Below are positions 1-9,031 of a DNA stretch of 28,542 bases, piece after piece. Under the pieces are notes generated by a model that searched no databases, was not told the origin of the DNA, and saw only the letters and a program-made list of their open reading frames with translations. Each line of letters starts with the position of its first letter. The first letter of the stretch is position 1. Made by a program: the position numbers and the translations under genes. Origin of the DNA: CAZFAP01 sp964516325 (lineage in GTDB: Bacteria; Auribacterota; JABMQX01); assembly GCA_964516325.1 (NCBI GenBank), contig CAZFAP010000047.1, positions 1-28,542 on the forward strand. Reading direction: 5' to 3'.

Positions 1-3000
1 TCGCTGGGAACTCCGGCGATGGCGTGTTCAATTGCAGCGGCATCATCCAGAACAACACCATCTCTGACAATTCTGGCTGGGGGCTGCGAGCGTGCGAGGG
101 GATGATAGTGAACTGTGTTATCTGGGGGAACAGCGACGGCAGGGCGGATCAGCTTCTCGAGACAAGCGGCCCGACCTATTCGTGCATAGAGCACTGGGCG
201 GGAGGAGGCGAGGGGAACATCTCTGTCTATCCGCACTTCGTTGATCCGGATGCCGGGGATTATCACTTGCGGAGCTGGTCGCCCTGCATTGACGCGGGTT
301 ATCCTGGTTCGAGTTTCTCCAGGGAGCCTCAGCCCAATGGCGGAAGAATCAACATGGGGGCTTACGGCAATAGCCCGGAGGCTGTATCGAAATCTCCGGA
401 CAGGGATTCCGACGGCTTGCCGGACGGCTGGGAGTTGCATGCGTTCGGGAACCTTGAAGCAGATGCTTTCGACGACCCCGACGGAGATCGCGTTCCCAAT
501 ATCACAGAGTACCGCTACGGATGGAATCCTATGGCGGCACCGGAAAACCTCGTTGAGAATCTCACGAAAGGGAAATGGTACCAGACCATTCAGGTGGCGC
601 TGGACGAAGCCGATGACGGAGATGAGATCGCGGTCTATCCGGGAGTGTACCAGGAGAAGATTAACTTCTTCAGCAAGAACGTTGTTCTGAGGAGCACGGA
701 CCCATGGGACGTTGGAGTCGTCGCCAGCACGATTATTGACGGAAACGAAGCGGGTTCCGTGGTCACGTTCTCCGGCACGGAAACCGGCGACTGTTTCCTC
801 TCGGGCTTCACCATCCGCAAGGGCTTCGGCGGGAGTTGGCCTGCGGCGGGTGGCGGCGTCTGTGGCGGGACAAGAACGAGCCACACACAGGCAACGATTG
901 AGAACAACGTCATCGCTGATAACGACGCGAGCGAAGGCGGAGGGATTGCTTTCTGTGACGGCGTCATTTTGAACAATACGATTACTGCCAATCGCGCCTG
1001 GGGAGGGGGTGGCATTGCACATTGCGATGGGGCAATTGTGAACAACACAATTTCCGACAACTCCGCGACTATCGGCGGCGGGCTATCGGGTTGCGGCGGC
1101 TTGATCGCAGATAATGTCATCTCAGGGAACTTCGGTCATGGTGGGGGCGGTGGCCTATCTGGCTGCGGCGGCATCATCCAGAACAACCTGATCACCAAGA
1201 ATTGGACCGAACAGGACGAGTCGCGGGGCGGAGGACTGGAGGGCTGCAACGGGACGATCCGCAACAACGTAATCTCCGGCAATAAGTCCCGATGTCACGG
1301 CGCCGGTGGACTGAGTGGATGCAACGGCAACATTGAGAACAACCTCATCATCGGCAACTCGAGTGATGGCTCCGGGGGTGGGCTATCGGACTGCAACGGC
1401 ACGATTGTGAATAATACCATCGCCTTCAATCGAGGCTGGAGCGCCGGCTTGTCCTATTGCACCGGCACAATCCGGAACTGCATCATCTGGGGAAATGCTC
1501 CCACGAACCAACCGCAGCTCTCGGAATCGAGCGAGCCGACTTACTCCTGCGTCCAGAACTGGGTCGGAGGCGGCGAAGGAAACATTTCTTTCAACCCGCA
1601 TTTCGTTGACGCTGAGAACGGAGATTTTCATCTGGCGTCCTGGTCGCCCTGCGTTGATTCGGGCGACCCATCTTCCGATTTCTGGAACGAGCCCCGCGTT
1701 CCGCTGGGCGGAAGAATTGACATGGGAGCGTACGGAAACACACCAGAAGCTACCTGCAAGTCCCCCGACACGGATTCGGACGGTCTGCCGGATGATTGGG
1801 AACTGCACTGGTTCAAAAACCTGGAAAGGGACAGTGCCGACGACCCCGATCGAGACCGTGTTCCCAATATCACGGAGTACCGTTACGGATGGAATCCCAT
1901 GGCGGCAGCGGGAAACCTCGTCGAGAATCTGACGAAAGGGACATGGTACCAGACCATTCAGGTTGCGCTCGACGAAGCCGATGATGGAAACGAGGTTGTC
2001 GTCTATCCGGGAGTGTACCGGGAGAACGTCAATTTCTTCAGCAAGAACGTTGTTCTGAGGAGCAGGGACCCATGGGATATTGGAGTCGTCGCCGACACGA
2101 TTATTGAGGGAAACGGAGCCCTTTCCGTGGTCACGTTCTCGGGCACCGAAAACGAGAGCTGCGCACTTTCGGGTTTCACAATCCGCAATGCGAGTGGGTT
2201 CTATGGGGGAGGAGTCTGCGGGGGGTCGTTAGACAGGGCTACGCGCGCGACCATCCAGAATTGCGTCATCGCCGGCAACTCCGCGGATCAGGGCGGCGGG
2301 ATCGCGTTTTGCGACGGCATAGTCAGGAACAACCTTATATATGGAAACTCGGCTGCCTACGGGGGAGGGCTGGCCTACTGCCACGGTATCATCGAGAACT
2401 GCACAATCGCCGTAAACTCGGCCGCCGAGGGCATGGGCGGCGCCCTCCACGATTGCATGGGGACCATAGTCAACTGCATCATCTGGGGGAACACCGACAA
2501 GCCGGGTTTTCAGATGTTCAACTCGAGCGAGCCGACCTATTCCTGTATCCAAAGCTGGGTCGAGGGAGGCGAAGGAAATATCCCCTTCAACCCTCATTTC
2601 GTTGATCCCGAGAACGGCGATTTCCGTCTCAGCTCCTGGTCACTTTGCATAGACGCGGGGGATCCTCTGTCCGATTTCTCTAACGAGCCTGAGCCAAATG
2701 GGGGGCGAGTAAACATCGGGGCCTATGGAAATACTCCTGAGGCCCCTTCCAAATCCCCCGACACGGATTCCGACGGCTTGCCCGACGACTGGGAGCTCCA
2801 TTGGCTCGATGACCTCCAGGGGGACGGCGCCTCGGACCCCGATGGAGACAGCATTCCCAATATCATAGAGTACCGCTATGGGTGGGACCCCAAAACAAAA
2901 TCAGAGACTCTTGTCGAGAATCAAACCAAGGGGTTGGGGTATCAGACCATTCGGCTTGCTCTGTGGGAATCCGCCGACGGAGATGAGATTGTTGTTTATC

Positions 3001-4055
3001 CGGGTCTTTACGCGGAGAACATCATCTTCGGCGGCCAGAACGTTATCCTGAGGAGCACCGACCCATCGGATGCGAGCGTGGTTGCCAGAACGATCATAGA
3101 TGCTGGCCACCTCGGTCCCGTCGTCGCATTCGATGGTAGCGAAGACGAAACCTGCGTCCTTTCGGGGTTCACCATCCGGAACGGCGCGGCTGAGCGGGGC
3201 GGCGGAATCCACGGCGAAAATACCCACGCTACCATCCGGAACAACGTCATCGTCGGCAACTCGTCCGGAGCCAGCTACGGCGGCGGCCTATGTGGTTGCA
3301 ACGGCTTGGTCGAAAACAACACCATCGTTGACAACTCATCTCGTTGCGGTGGCGGGTTGGCTGAGTGCCACGGCACCATCCAGAACAACATCATCGCCAG
3401 AAATTATGCTGATTGGCTTGGCGGCGGCCTCTACTCTTGCAATGGCACCATCCAGAACAACACCATCGTCGCCAACTCGGCCTGGTTTGGCGGTGGCGGG
3501 CTGTGTGAGTGTGCCGGCGCCATCCGCAACTGCATCATCTGGTCAAACACTGCTCCGCACGGCCCCCAGCTCAAGGATTCGAGCAAACCAACCTACTCCT
3601 GCATCCAGGGATGGACTGAATACGGCGAGGGGAACATCATGGGAGATCCACGATTCGTCAGTGCGGAGAATGGCAATTTCCGTCTTTTACCTTCCTCGCC
3701 GTGCATTGATGCAGGGTTCAATGATCCGGAGTTGCCGGAGACGGATATTGCCGGGATGCACAGGATAATGTTCGGCGGAAAGAGCCTGACCGTGGACATG
3801 GGGGCATACGAGTTCTACATCAACGAGGTCAGGCCTGTCCCCGGCACCAGCGACGCCTTCTTCACCTGGAGCTCCCTCGCCGACAGCTCCTACTCCGTCT
3901 TTTATTCCGACGACCTTTTGACCTGGCGCCTCGCCGTCGAGAACTTCCCCTCTGCTGGCTACGCCACCACCTCCTGGATTGACGACGGCTCCGCGACCGG
4001 CGCCCCACCTGGCGCCGTCCCGCGCCGCTTCTACCGCATCCTGGAAAATCCTTGA
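1..4055 (+). CDS. Multi-module secreted right-handed beta-helix protein, 5' partial
   Basis: This gene is cut by the left edge. The frame is open from base 3, and the residues before the first GTG (base 24) already read as beta-helix coil, so that GTG is not the real start. At least 1343 residues remain. They hold the end of one beta-helix module, then three further modules (about residues 173-576, 630-910 and 958-1263, counting from base 24). Modules are separated by linkers of the form DxDxDGLPDxWE...DPDGDxxPNxxEYRYGW, resembling bacterial thrombospondin type 3 calcium-binding repeats. Each module opens with TIQ.AL.EADDGDE.VYPG.Y, then SGFTIRN, then 22-25-residue coils of the type GGGLxxCxGxIxNNxIxxN, and closes with NCIIWGN and PCIDAGDP. 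The last 80 residues form a separate domain ending RRFYRILENP. Such proteins are usually extracellular and act as carbohydrate-binding or -cleaving proteins or adhesins; no catalytic residues can be assigned. It is paralogous to the next gene, 145 bases downstream. Confidence 0.9.
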   Translation, partial: AGNSGDGVFNCSGIIQNNTISDNSGWGLRACEGMIVNCVIWGNSDGRADQLLETSGPTYSCIEHWAGGGEGNISVYPHFVDPDAGDYHLRSWSPCIDAGYPGSSFSREPQPNGGRINMGAYGNSPEAVSKSPDRDSDGLPDGWELHAFGNLEADAFDDPDGDRVPNITEYRYGWNPMAAPENLVENLTKGKWYQTIQVALDEADDGDEIAVYPGVYQEKINFFSKNVVLRSTDPWDVGVVASTIIDGNEAGSVVTFSGTETGDCFLSGFTIRKGFGGSWPAAGGGVCGGTRTSHTQATIENNVIADNDASEGGGIAFCDGVILNNTITANRAWGGGGIAHCDGAIVNNTISDNSATIGGGLSGCGGLIADNVISGNFGHGGGGGLSGCGGIIQNNLITKNWTEQDESRGGGLEGCNGTIRNNVISGNKSRCHGAGGLSGCNGNIENNLIIGNSSDGSGGGLSDCNGTIVNNTIAFNRGWSAGLSYCTGTIRNCIIWGNAPTNQPQLSESSEPTYSCVQNWVGGGEGNISFNPHFVDAENGDFHLASWSPCVDSGDPSSDFWNEPRVPLGGRIDMGAYGNTPEATCKSPDTDSDGLPDDWELHWFKNLERDSADDPDRDRVPNITEYRYGWNPMAAAGNLVENLTKGTWYQTIQVALDEADDGNEVVVYPGVYRENVNFFSKNVVLRSRDPWDIGVVADTIIEGNGALSVVTFSGTENESCALSGFTIRNASGFYGGGVCGGSLDRATRATIQNCVIAGNSADQGGGIAFCDGIVRNNLIYGNSAAYGGGLAYCHGIIENCTIAVNSAAEGMGGALHDCMGTIVNCIIWGNTDKPGFQMFNSSEPTYSCIQSWVEGGEGNIPFNPHFVDPENGDFRLSSWSLCIDAGDPLSDFSNEPEPNGGRVNIGAYGNTPEAPSKSPDTDSDGLPDDWELHWLDDLQGDGASDPDGDSIPNIIEYRYGWDPKTKSETLVENQTKGLGYQTIRLALWESADGDEIVVYPGLYAENIIFGGQNVILRSTDPSDASVVARTIIDAGHLGPVVAFDGSEDETCVLSGFTIRNGAAERGGGIHGENTHATIRNNVIVGNSSGASYGGGLCGCNGLVENNTIVDNSSRCGGGLAECHGTIQNNIIARNYADWLGGGLYSCNGTIQNNTIVANSAWFGGGGLCECAGAIRNCIIWSNTAPHGPQLKDSSKPTYSCIQGWTEYGEGNIMGDPRFVSAENGNFRLLPSSPCIDAGFNDPELPETDIAGMHRIMFGGKSLTVDMGAYEFYINEVRPVPGTSDAFFTWSSLADSSYSVFYSDDLLTWRLAVENFPSAGYATTSWIDDGSATGAPPGAVPRRFYRILENP
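481..800 (+). repeat. Internal module repeat, copy 1 of beta-helix gene
   Basis: This stretch covers the end of the first TSP3-like linker and the first part of the next beta-helix module. It is matched at 1849-2168 at an exact offset of 1368 bases (456 codons) with only scattered mismatches, and includes an exact shared run around 668-691. The high nucleotide similarity shows a recent internal duplication or ongoing gene conversion. The third copy, starting near 2842, is much more diverged. Confidence 0.85.
1849..2168 (+). repeat. Internal module repeat, copy 2 of beta-helix gene
   Basis: This is the second copy of the 481-800 unit, in the same frame and 1368 bases further on. Roughly nine in ten bases agree by eye, with many of the differences at third codon positions. 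It encodes the linker end (PNITEYRYGWNPMAA) and the start of the next beta-helix module. Confidence 0.85.
3702..3818 (+). repeat. Near-identical terminal cassette shared by both beta-helix genes (copy 1)
   Basis: This segment encodes CIDAGFNDPEL...DIAGMHRIMFGGKSLTVD.GAYE and is nearly identical at the DNA level to 8599-8715 of the downstream paralogue. The stretch around ATGTTCGGCGGAAAGAGC is exact. Such similarity is far above the rest of the two genes and suggests recent duplication or gene conversion of the C-terminal region. Confidence 0.8.
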
Positions 4056-4063
4056 CAGGGGAC

Positions 4064-4079
4064 TACAGCGGGCGCTGTA
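4064..4079. other. Short perfect inverted repeat between the beta-helix genes
   Basis: TACAGCG and CGCTGTA form a seven-base perfect dyad around two central G bases, nine bases after the stop codon of the upstream gene. No T-run follows, so it does not qualify as a standard intrinsic terminator. It could be a factor-dependent terminator hairpin or simply chance. Confidence 0.3.
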
Positions 4080-4200
4080 AGATAGGCGAGTCACGGGGGA
4101 GCCGGCGCCCCAGTGGCATTTCTTCGACGGAAATCCTTGCCGGGTGGTTCGGTCCGCGGGAAACCGGGTGCTTGGGATGCACGCTCAGAAAGGGACGGCT

Positions 4201-7200
4201 ATGGCGAAGACAGTGGGGACGATCGCGGTTGGGCTTTGCCTTTTTTTCAGCGACGCGGCTTCGGCGGGAACGTGGTACGTCAATGGGGCGGTCTTAAGCT
4301 CGGGCGATGGCAAGTCGTGGAACACCGCATTCAAGACCATCCAGGAGGGGATTGACGCTTCTTCAGACGCCGACACGGTCCTCGTCGCCGAAGGAACTTA
4401 CGTCGAGAACATCCAGTTCAACGGCAAAAACATCACCCTCACCAGCACCGATCCCCTCGACCCCACCATCGTCGCCAACACCGTCATTGACGGTAAGCAA
4501 TCCGGTTCCGTCGTCACCCTCTCCGGCACGGAGAACGAAACCTGCGTTCTTTCCGGCTTCACTGTTTGGAATGGCAAGGCTGAGTGCGGTGGCGGGATCT
4601 CCGGGGGGACGGAGTACAGGCGCACGCACGCAGAGATACGAAACAATGTGATTGCTGGGAATTCTGCCATCGGAGCGTACCCGGAGGGGAGGGGAGGCGG
4701 CGTTTGCTGCTGTGATGGCCTGATCTACCACAATACGATTACGCGGAACGTGGCCGAGGATGTTGGCGCGGGGCTCGCGGTATGCAATGGGACAATCCGC
4801 AATAACACGGTCACCGGCAACTCGGCCCGGGAGGGTGGGGGACTGGCGTATTGCGATGGCATCGTGCGGAACAACGTTGTCAGCTTCAACACCGCGAGTT
4901 ATGAGGGGGGTGGGCTATTTTACTGCGATGGCAGGATTGAAAACGACACCGTGTACGGGAACTCCGCCGAATCGGGAGGCGGCGGACTTTACAACTGCGA
5001 GGGTACGATTCGCAACTGCATCCTGTGGGGAAACGCCGGGCCCGCAGGACAGATTTCGGGGTGGGTGGAGCCGGCTTACTCCTGCATCGAGGGATGGAGG
5101 GGCAGTAAGAGACGGAACATCGGTTACTTTCCGTATTTCGTGGACGCGGAGAACGGGGACTTTCACCTCGGGAGCTGGTCGCCGTGCATAGATGCGGGGG
5201 ACCCGGGCTCTCCTTTCTCGGAAGAACCTGAACCGAACGGCGGCCGAGTAAACGTGGGAGCCTATGGGAACACCCCAGAGGCGGCGCCGAGCCCGCTCGA
5301 TGTTGATGGCGATGGCCTTCCCGATGACTGGGAGATACGGTTCTTTGATGACCTCTCTCAGAAATCGGATGGCGACCCCGACGGCGACCAGATTCCGAAT
5401 ATCGAGGAGTACCGCTGGGGGTGGGGTCCCGCCGGGCCGTCACCAGCGACGTGCTACGTAAGCGGGTCTGTGACGGAGTCCGGCGATGGGAGGAGTTGGG
5501 GAACGGCGTTCAAGACCATCCAGGAAGGGATAGACGCGGCATCTGAGGGCGACACGGTGATCGTGGCCCAGGGAATTTACCGCGAGAATCTCCTTGTCCG
5601 GGGCAAGAACATACGGCTGACGAGCACGGACCCCCTCAACGCCAGCATCGTGGCAAATACTGTGATTGACGGAAATCATTCCGGGGTGGTTGTGACGTTC
5701 TCGGGGGAGGAGCTTGAGTTCTGCACGCTATCGGGATTTACGATCCGAAACGGGGAGCTGTGGTCCGGTGCTGGAATACGTGGGGGACATGACGAGGGAA
5801 CCCACGCCACGATCGAACACAATGTCGTCACCGGAAACACGGCGTACTTCGCCGGAAGCATAGGGTACGTCTTAGTTTCCTGCGACGGCCTCATCCGGTG
5901 GAACACGATCACCAACAACGGCGGGACGGCGATGTACCTGTGCGATGGCGTCATTCAAAACAATGTCATAACAGGCAACAGCGGTGGTGGACTGAGTGCG
6001 TGCTATGGGACCATCGAAAACAATTTGATCGCCGGGAACCAGGGCAACGGGCTGACAAGTTGCGAGGGCACGATTCAGAACAACACAATCGTGGGGAATG
6101 GCGCTGCCGGACTCAAAGAATGCGGCGGTATGATCCGGAACTGCATCATCTGGGGAAACACGGGGGCTCAAGTGAGCGAATCCGGTGTTCCCTCGTTCTG
6201 CTGCATCCAGGGATGGACTGGAGGTGGGGAAGGGAACGTTGCGTCCGACCCACGTTTCATTGATTACGCTGGAGGTGATTACCGTCTTCAGGCCGGGTCT
6301 GCCTGTAGAGGGGCAGGTGTGAATCACTACTGGTTTGCGTGGCCCCAGCGTGACCTCGACGGGAACTGTCGGCTTGCGGGGGCGAGGGTTGACATGGGAT
6401 GCTACGAGTACGGGGCCTCCCGAGACGCAGATGGCGACCTGCTCTCCGATGACCGCGAACAACAAGTCGGCAGCGACCCAAATGACGAGGACACCGACGG
6501 GGACGGTCTTCGGGATGGTCTGGAAGCCCTGCGGGGAACGGACCCTACTGCCGTGACGAGTACGTCGGTGATCCATGTTCCTGGAGAAATGACCTCAATC
6601 CAGCAAGCGCTTTGCCTATCCATGGACGGCGAGGAGATTGTCGTGGCTCCGGGGACGTACTACGGCAACGTTCAGTTTTGTGGCACGGGCGTTATTCTTC
6701 GGAGCGTTGATCCCGGGAATGCCGCAATAGTCGAATCAACGATCCTGGACGGTAACCATGAAGGGCCGGTAATCTTGTTCACTGGCTTTGAGGGCGAAGC
6801 GTGCGTACTGGCTGGCTTCACCATTCGCAACGGCAAGGCCCTCTACGGCGCGGGAGTCTGCGGTGGGAATTGGCGGGTCCGGACGCGAGCAACAATTCAC
6901 GTCAACGTGATAGTGAACAACTCAGCTCACTGGAGAGGCGGTGGCGTGGCGTTCTGCGACGGCACGATTGAGAGCAACCGCATTTCCGGCAACTCGGTGT
7001 TTAGTGTGGGCGGTGGACTCTCCGAGTGCGGCGGGCTCATCCGGGGCAACGTCATCACAGGAAACGTAGCGGACTCCCAGGGCGGGGGGTTGGCGGACTG
7101 CACCGGGAGTGTCAAGAACAACATCATCTGCGCAAACTCCTCCGAAGGGGGCGCGGGGTTGATCCGCTGCGACGGGAGGATTGAAAACAACACCGTTTAC

Positions 7201-8949
7201 GGGAACTCGGCCTCAGGTCAGTGGGGGGGAGGAGGTCTGACAGGCTGCAAAGGGGAGATTCTCAACTGCATAATCTGGGGGAACACGGCTGAGAAAGACC
7301 CGCAGCTCGGGGGGTGCAGTGATCCGAGCTACTCCTGTGTGCAAGGCTGGGTCGTCGAAGGAAGAGGCAATATTTGGTCCTACCCCTACTTCGTCGCCGC
7401 GGACCAGGGAGATTTCCATTTGAGGACCCTTTCGCCGTGCATTGACGCTGGCGACCCAGCATCGCCCTTTGAGAACGAACCGGAGCCCAACGGGGGAAGG
7501 ATTGACATGGGGGCTTATGGCAACACCTCGGAGGCAACGTCGAGGTCCGCGGACAGCGATGGCGACGCCCTGCTCGACGACTGGGAGATGGAATTCATCG
7601 GAGACCTGGCAGGAACGGCAGCGGATGACCCGGATGGCGACGGCATGGCAAACCTTGAGGAATACCGTCGGGGGCTAAATCCAAAGGAGCCGGCCGCGAT
7701 GTGGCACGCGGACGCCTCAGTTGAGGCCTCTGGCGATGGAAGGTCGTGGGCGACGGCCTTGAAAACGATACAGGAGGCGATACAGGCGTCTTCAGAGGGG
7801 GACACAATCATTGTCGCTCAGGGCACGTACGAAGAAACAATCCGTTTTAATGGCATCAACATCACACTCAAAAGCACAAATCCCCTCGATCCCGATGTCG
7901 TCGCGGATACGGTGATTGACAGGGGGGGCGTTACTTTTTTTGGAACGGAGCGAGAAAGTTGTGTGCTGTCGGGGTTCACCATCTCCCGGGGCGGCGGAGT
8001 CCTGGGAAACGGAACGCATGCGACCATCCAGAACAACATCATAGAAGTTAACGGCGGAGGGGACTGTGGGGGCGGCTTGGAGGACTGCGATGGGATAATC
8101 CAGAACAACATCATCCGGTGGAACAGGGCCTCCTTGGAAGGGGGCGGACTCTACGGTTGCGACGGGATCATACAGAACAACTTTATCGTCGGGAACAACT
8201 CGAGGAGGGCGGGCGGGGGCCTTTGCCGCTGCCAGGGGATCATACAGAACAACATCATCTCCGAAAACGTGGCGGGTGACCTTTTCTCCCCCCTCCCGTT
8301 TTGTGAAGGGTTCGGCGGCGGACTGTACTGGTGCCATGGCCCCATCCGCAACAATACGATTGTCGGGAACGCCGCTCTCGACGGTTACACAGGGATTCCT
8401 GGAGACCGGAAGTATGGTTCTGGCGGCGGGCTTTATGCCTGCGAGGGGAGAATCCAGAACTGCATTATCTGGGGAAACGAAGCGAGCACCGGGTCACAGT
8501 GGGCTGAATGCGCGAGACCTGCCCCTCTGTGGTGTGGCGGGGATCCGCAGTTCGTGGATTCGAGAACCGGGGACTATCGGCTAATGGCGGGTTCCCCGTG
8601 CATTGATGCGGGGTTCAATGATCCGGAGCTTGGCGAGATGGACATTGCCGGGATGCACAGGATCATGTTCGGCGGAAAGAGCCTGACCGTGGACATAGGG
8701 GCGTACGAGTACTACATACTGCGCCTGGAGCCCGGACCCTTTCCTGACCAGGTAACGTTAGTCTGGAGCTCTCAGGAGCTCAAGCGGTATTCGATCCTCT
8801 ACTCCCATGACCTCTCCACATGGAAGCTCGCCGACGAGCTCCCCTCCGACGGCAACGAGACCAGCTCCTGGATTGACGACGGGCGCAGGACGGGTTCTTC
8901 CCCTCTCCTGGTCCCCCGCCGCTTCTATCGCATCCTTGAGAATCCGTAG
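4201..8949 (+). CDS. Four-module secreted right-handed beta-helix protein
   Basis: A 1582-residue protein. I start it at ATG 4201 rather than at an upstream in-frame GTG at 4144, because a purine-rich GAAAGGG lies about eight bases before it and it gives a clean signal peptide (MAKTVGTIAVGLCLFFSDAASA, likely cleaved after the final Ala). Four beta-helix modules follow (about residues 23-360, 415-740, 786-1110 and 1167-1507). Modules 1, 2 and 4 open with SGDGxSWxTAxKTIQE.I.A and the KNI.L.STDP strand. Linkers rich in DxDGDGLPDDWE and DPDGDxxxNxEEYR, resembling TSP3 calcium-binding repeats, lie near 363-415, 732-786 and 1117-1168. Each module has about five coils of the form GGGLxxCxGxIxNNxIxxN. 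The last 75 residues are a small domain ending RRFYRILENP, shared with the upstream paralogue. Extracellular or surface location is inferred. The function is not assigned; polysaccharide lyase or adhesin roles are both possible. Confidence 0.92.
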   Translation: MAKTVGTIAVGLCLFFSDAASAGTWYVNGAVLSSGDGKSWNTAFKTIQEGIDASSDADTVLVAEGTYVENIQFNGKNITLTSTDPLDPTIVANTVIDGKQSGSVVTLSGTENETCVLSGFTVWNGKAECGGGISGGTEYRRTHAEIRNNVIAGNSAIGAYPEGRGGGVCCCDGLIYHNTITRNVAEDVGAGLAVCNGTIRNNTVTGNSAREGGGLAYCDGIVRNNVVSFNTASYEGGGLFYCDGRIENDTVYGNSAESGGGGLYNCEGTIRNCILWGNAGPAGQISGWVEPAYSCIEGWRGSKRRNIGYFPYFVDAENGDFHLGSWSPCIDAGDPGSPFSEEPEPNGGRVNVGAYGNTPEAAPSPLDVDGDGLPDDWEIRFFDDLSQKSDGDPDGDQIPNIEEYRWGWGPAGPSPATCYVSGSVTESGDGRSWGTAFKTIQEGIDAASEGDTVIVAQGIYRENLLVRGKNIRLTSTDPLNASIVANTVIDGNHSGVVVTFSGEELEFCTLSGFTIRNGELWSGAGIRGGHDEGTHATIEHNVVTGNTAYFAGSIGYVLVSCDGLIRWNTITNNGGTAMYLCDGVIQNNVITGNSGGGLSACYGTIENNLIAGNQGNGLTSCEGTIQNNTIVGNGAAGLKECGGMIRNCIIWGNTGAQVSESGVPSFCCIQGWTGGGEGNVASDPRFIDYAGGDYRLQAGSACRGAGVNHYWFAWPQRDLDGNCRLAGARVDMGCYEYGASRDADGDLLSDDREQQVGSDPNDEDTDGDGLRDGLEALRGTDPTAVTSTSVIHVPGEMTSIQQALCLSMDGEEIVVAPGTYYGNVQFCGTGVILRSVDPGNAAIVESTILDGNHEGPVILFTGFEGEACVLAGFTIRNGKALYGAGVCGGNWRVRTRATIHVNVIVNNSAHWRGGGVAFCDGTIESNRISGNSVFSVGGGLSECGGLIRGNVITGNVADSQGGGLADCTGSVKNNIICANSSEGGAGLIRCDGRIENNTVYGNSASGQWGGGGLTGCKGEILNCIIWGNTAEKDPQLGGCSDPSYSCVQGWVVEGRGNIWSYPYFVAADQGDFHLRTLSPCIDAGDPASPFENEPEPNGGRIDMGAYGNTSEATSRSADSDGDALLDDWEMEFIGDLAGTAADDPDGDGMANLEEYRRGLNPKEPAAMWHADASVEASGDGRSWATALKTIQEAIQASSEGDTIIVAQGTYEETIRFNGINITLKSTNPLDPDVVADTVIDRGGVTFFGTERESCVLSGFTISRGGGVLGNGTHATIQNNIIEVNGGGDCGGGLEDCDGIIQNNIIRWNRASLEGGGLYGCDGIIQNNFIVGNNSRRAGGGLCRCQGIIQNNIISENVAGDLFSPLPFCEGFGGGLYWCHGPIRNNTIVGNAALDGYTGIPGDRKYGSGGGLYACEGRIQNCIIWGNEASTGSQWAECARPAPLWCGGDPQFVDSRTGDYRLMAGSPCIDAGFNDPELGEMDIAGMHRIMFGGKSLTVDIGAYEYYILRLEPGPFPDQVTLVWSSQELKRYSILYSHDLSTWKLADELPSDGNETSSWIDDGRRTGSSPLLVPRRFYRILENP
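8599..8715 (+). repeat. Near-identical terminal cassette shared by both beta-helix genes (copy 2)
   Basis: This is the second copy of the 3702-3818 cassette, in the same reading frame and at the same position relative to the C-terminal domain. Differences are few and mostly synonymous, except for the ELPETD/ELGEMD segment. Confidence 0.8.
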
Positions 8950-8963
8950 AGAGTGGCTATAAT
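8936..8963 (+). promoter_or_regulatory. Sigma70-like promoter for the FG-GAP gene
   Basis: TTGAGA (8936-8941) and a perfect TATAAT (8958-8963) are separated by 16 bases. The -35 box lies within the last codons of the upstream beta-helix gene. Transcription would start near 8970 and give a leader of about 60 bases before ATG 9032. Match quality and position support a separate promoter for the propeller gene, but this is inferred from sequence only. Confidence 0.5.
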
Positions 8964-9031
8964 ATGCGGAAACTGGCGAGGGCAAAGCGACCTCCGCTGC
9001 TTGGCTTACCGATTGAGAGAAAGGAACAGAC

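Noticed and set aside
1..8949. CRISPR-like or variable-number tandem repeat array suggested by recurrent short motifs.
   Set aside because: The repeats stay in frame, vary at third codon positions and encode beta-helix coils, so they are protein repeats and not an array.
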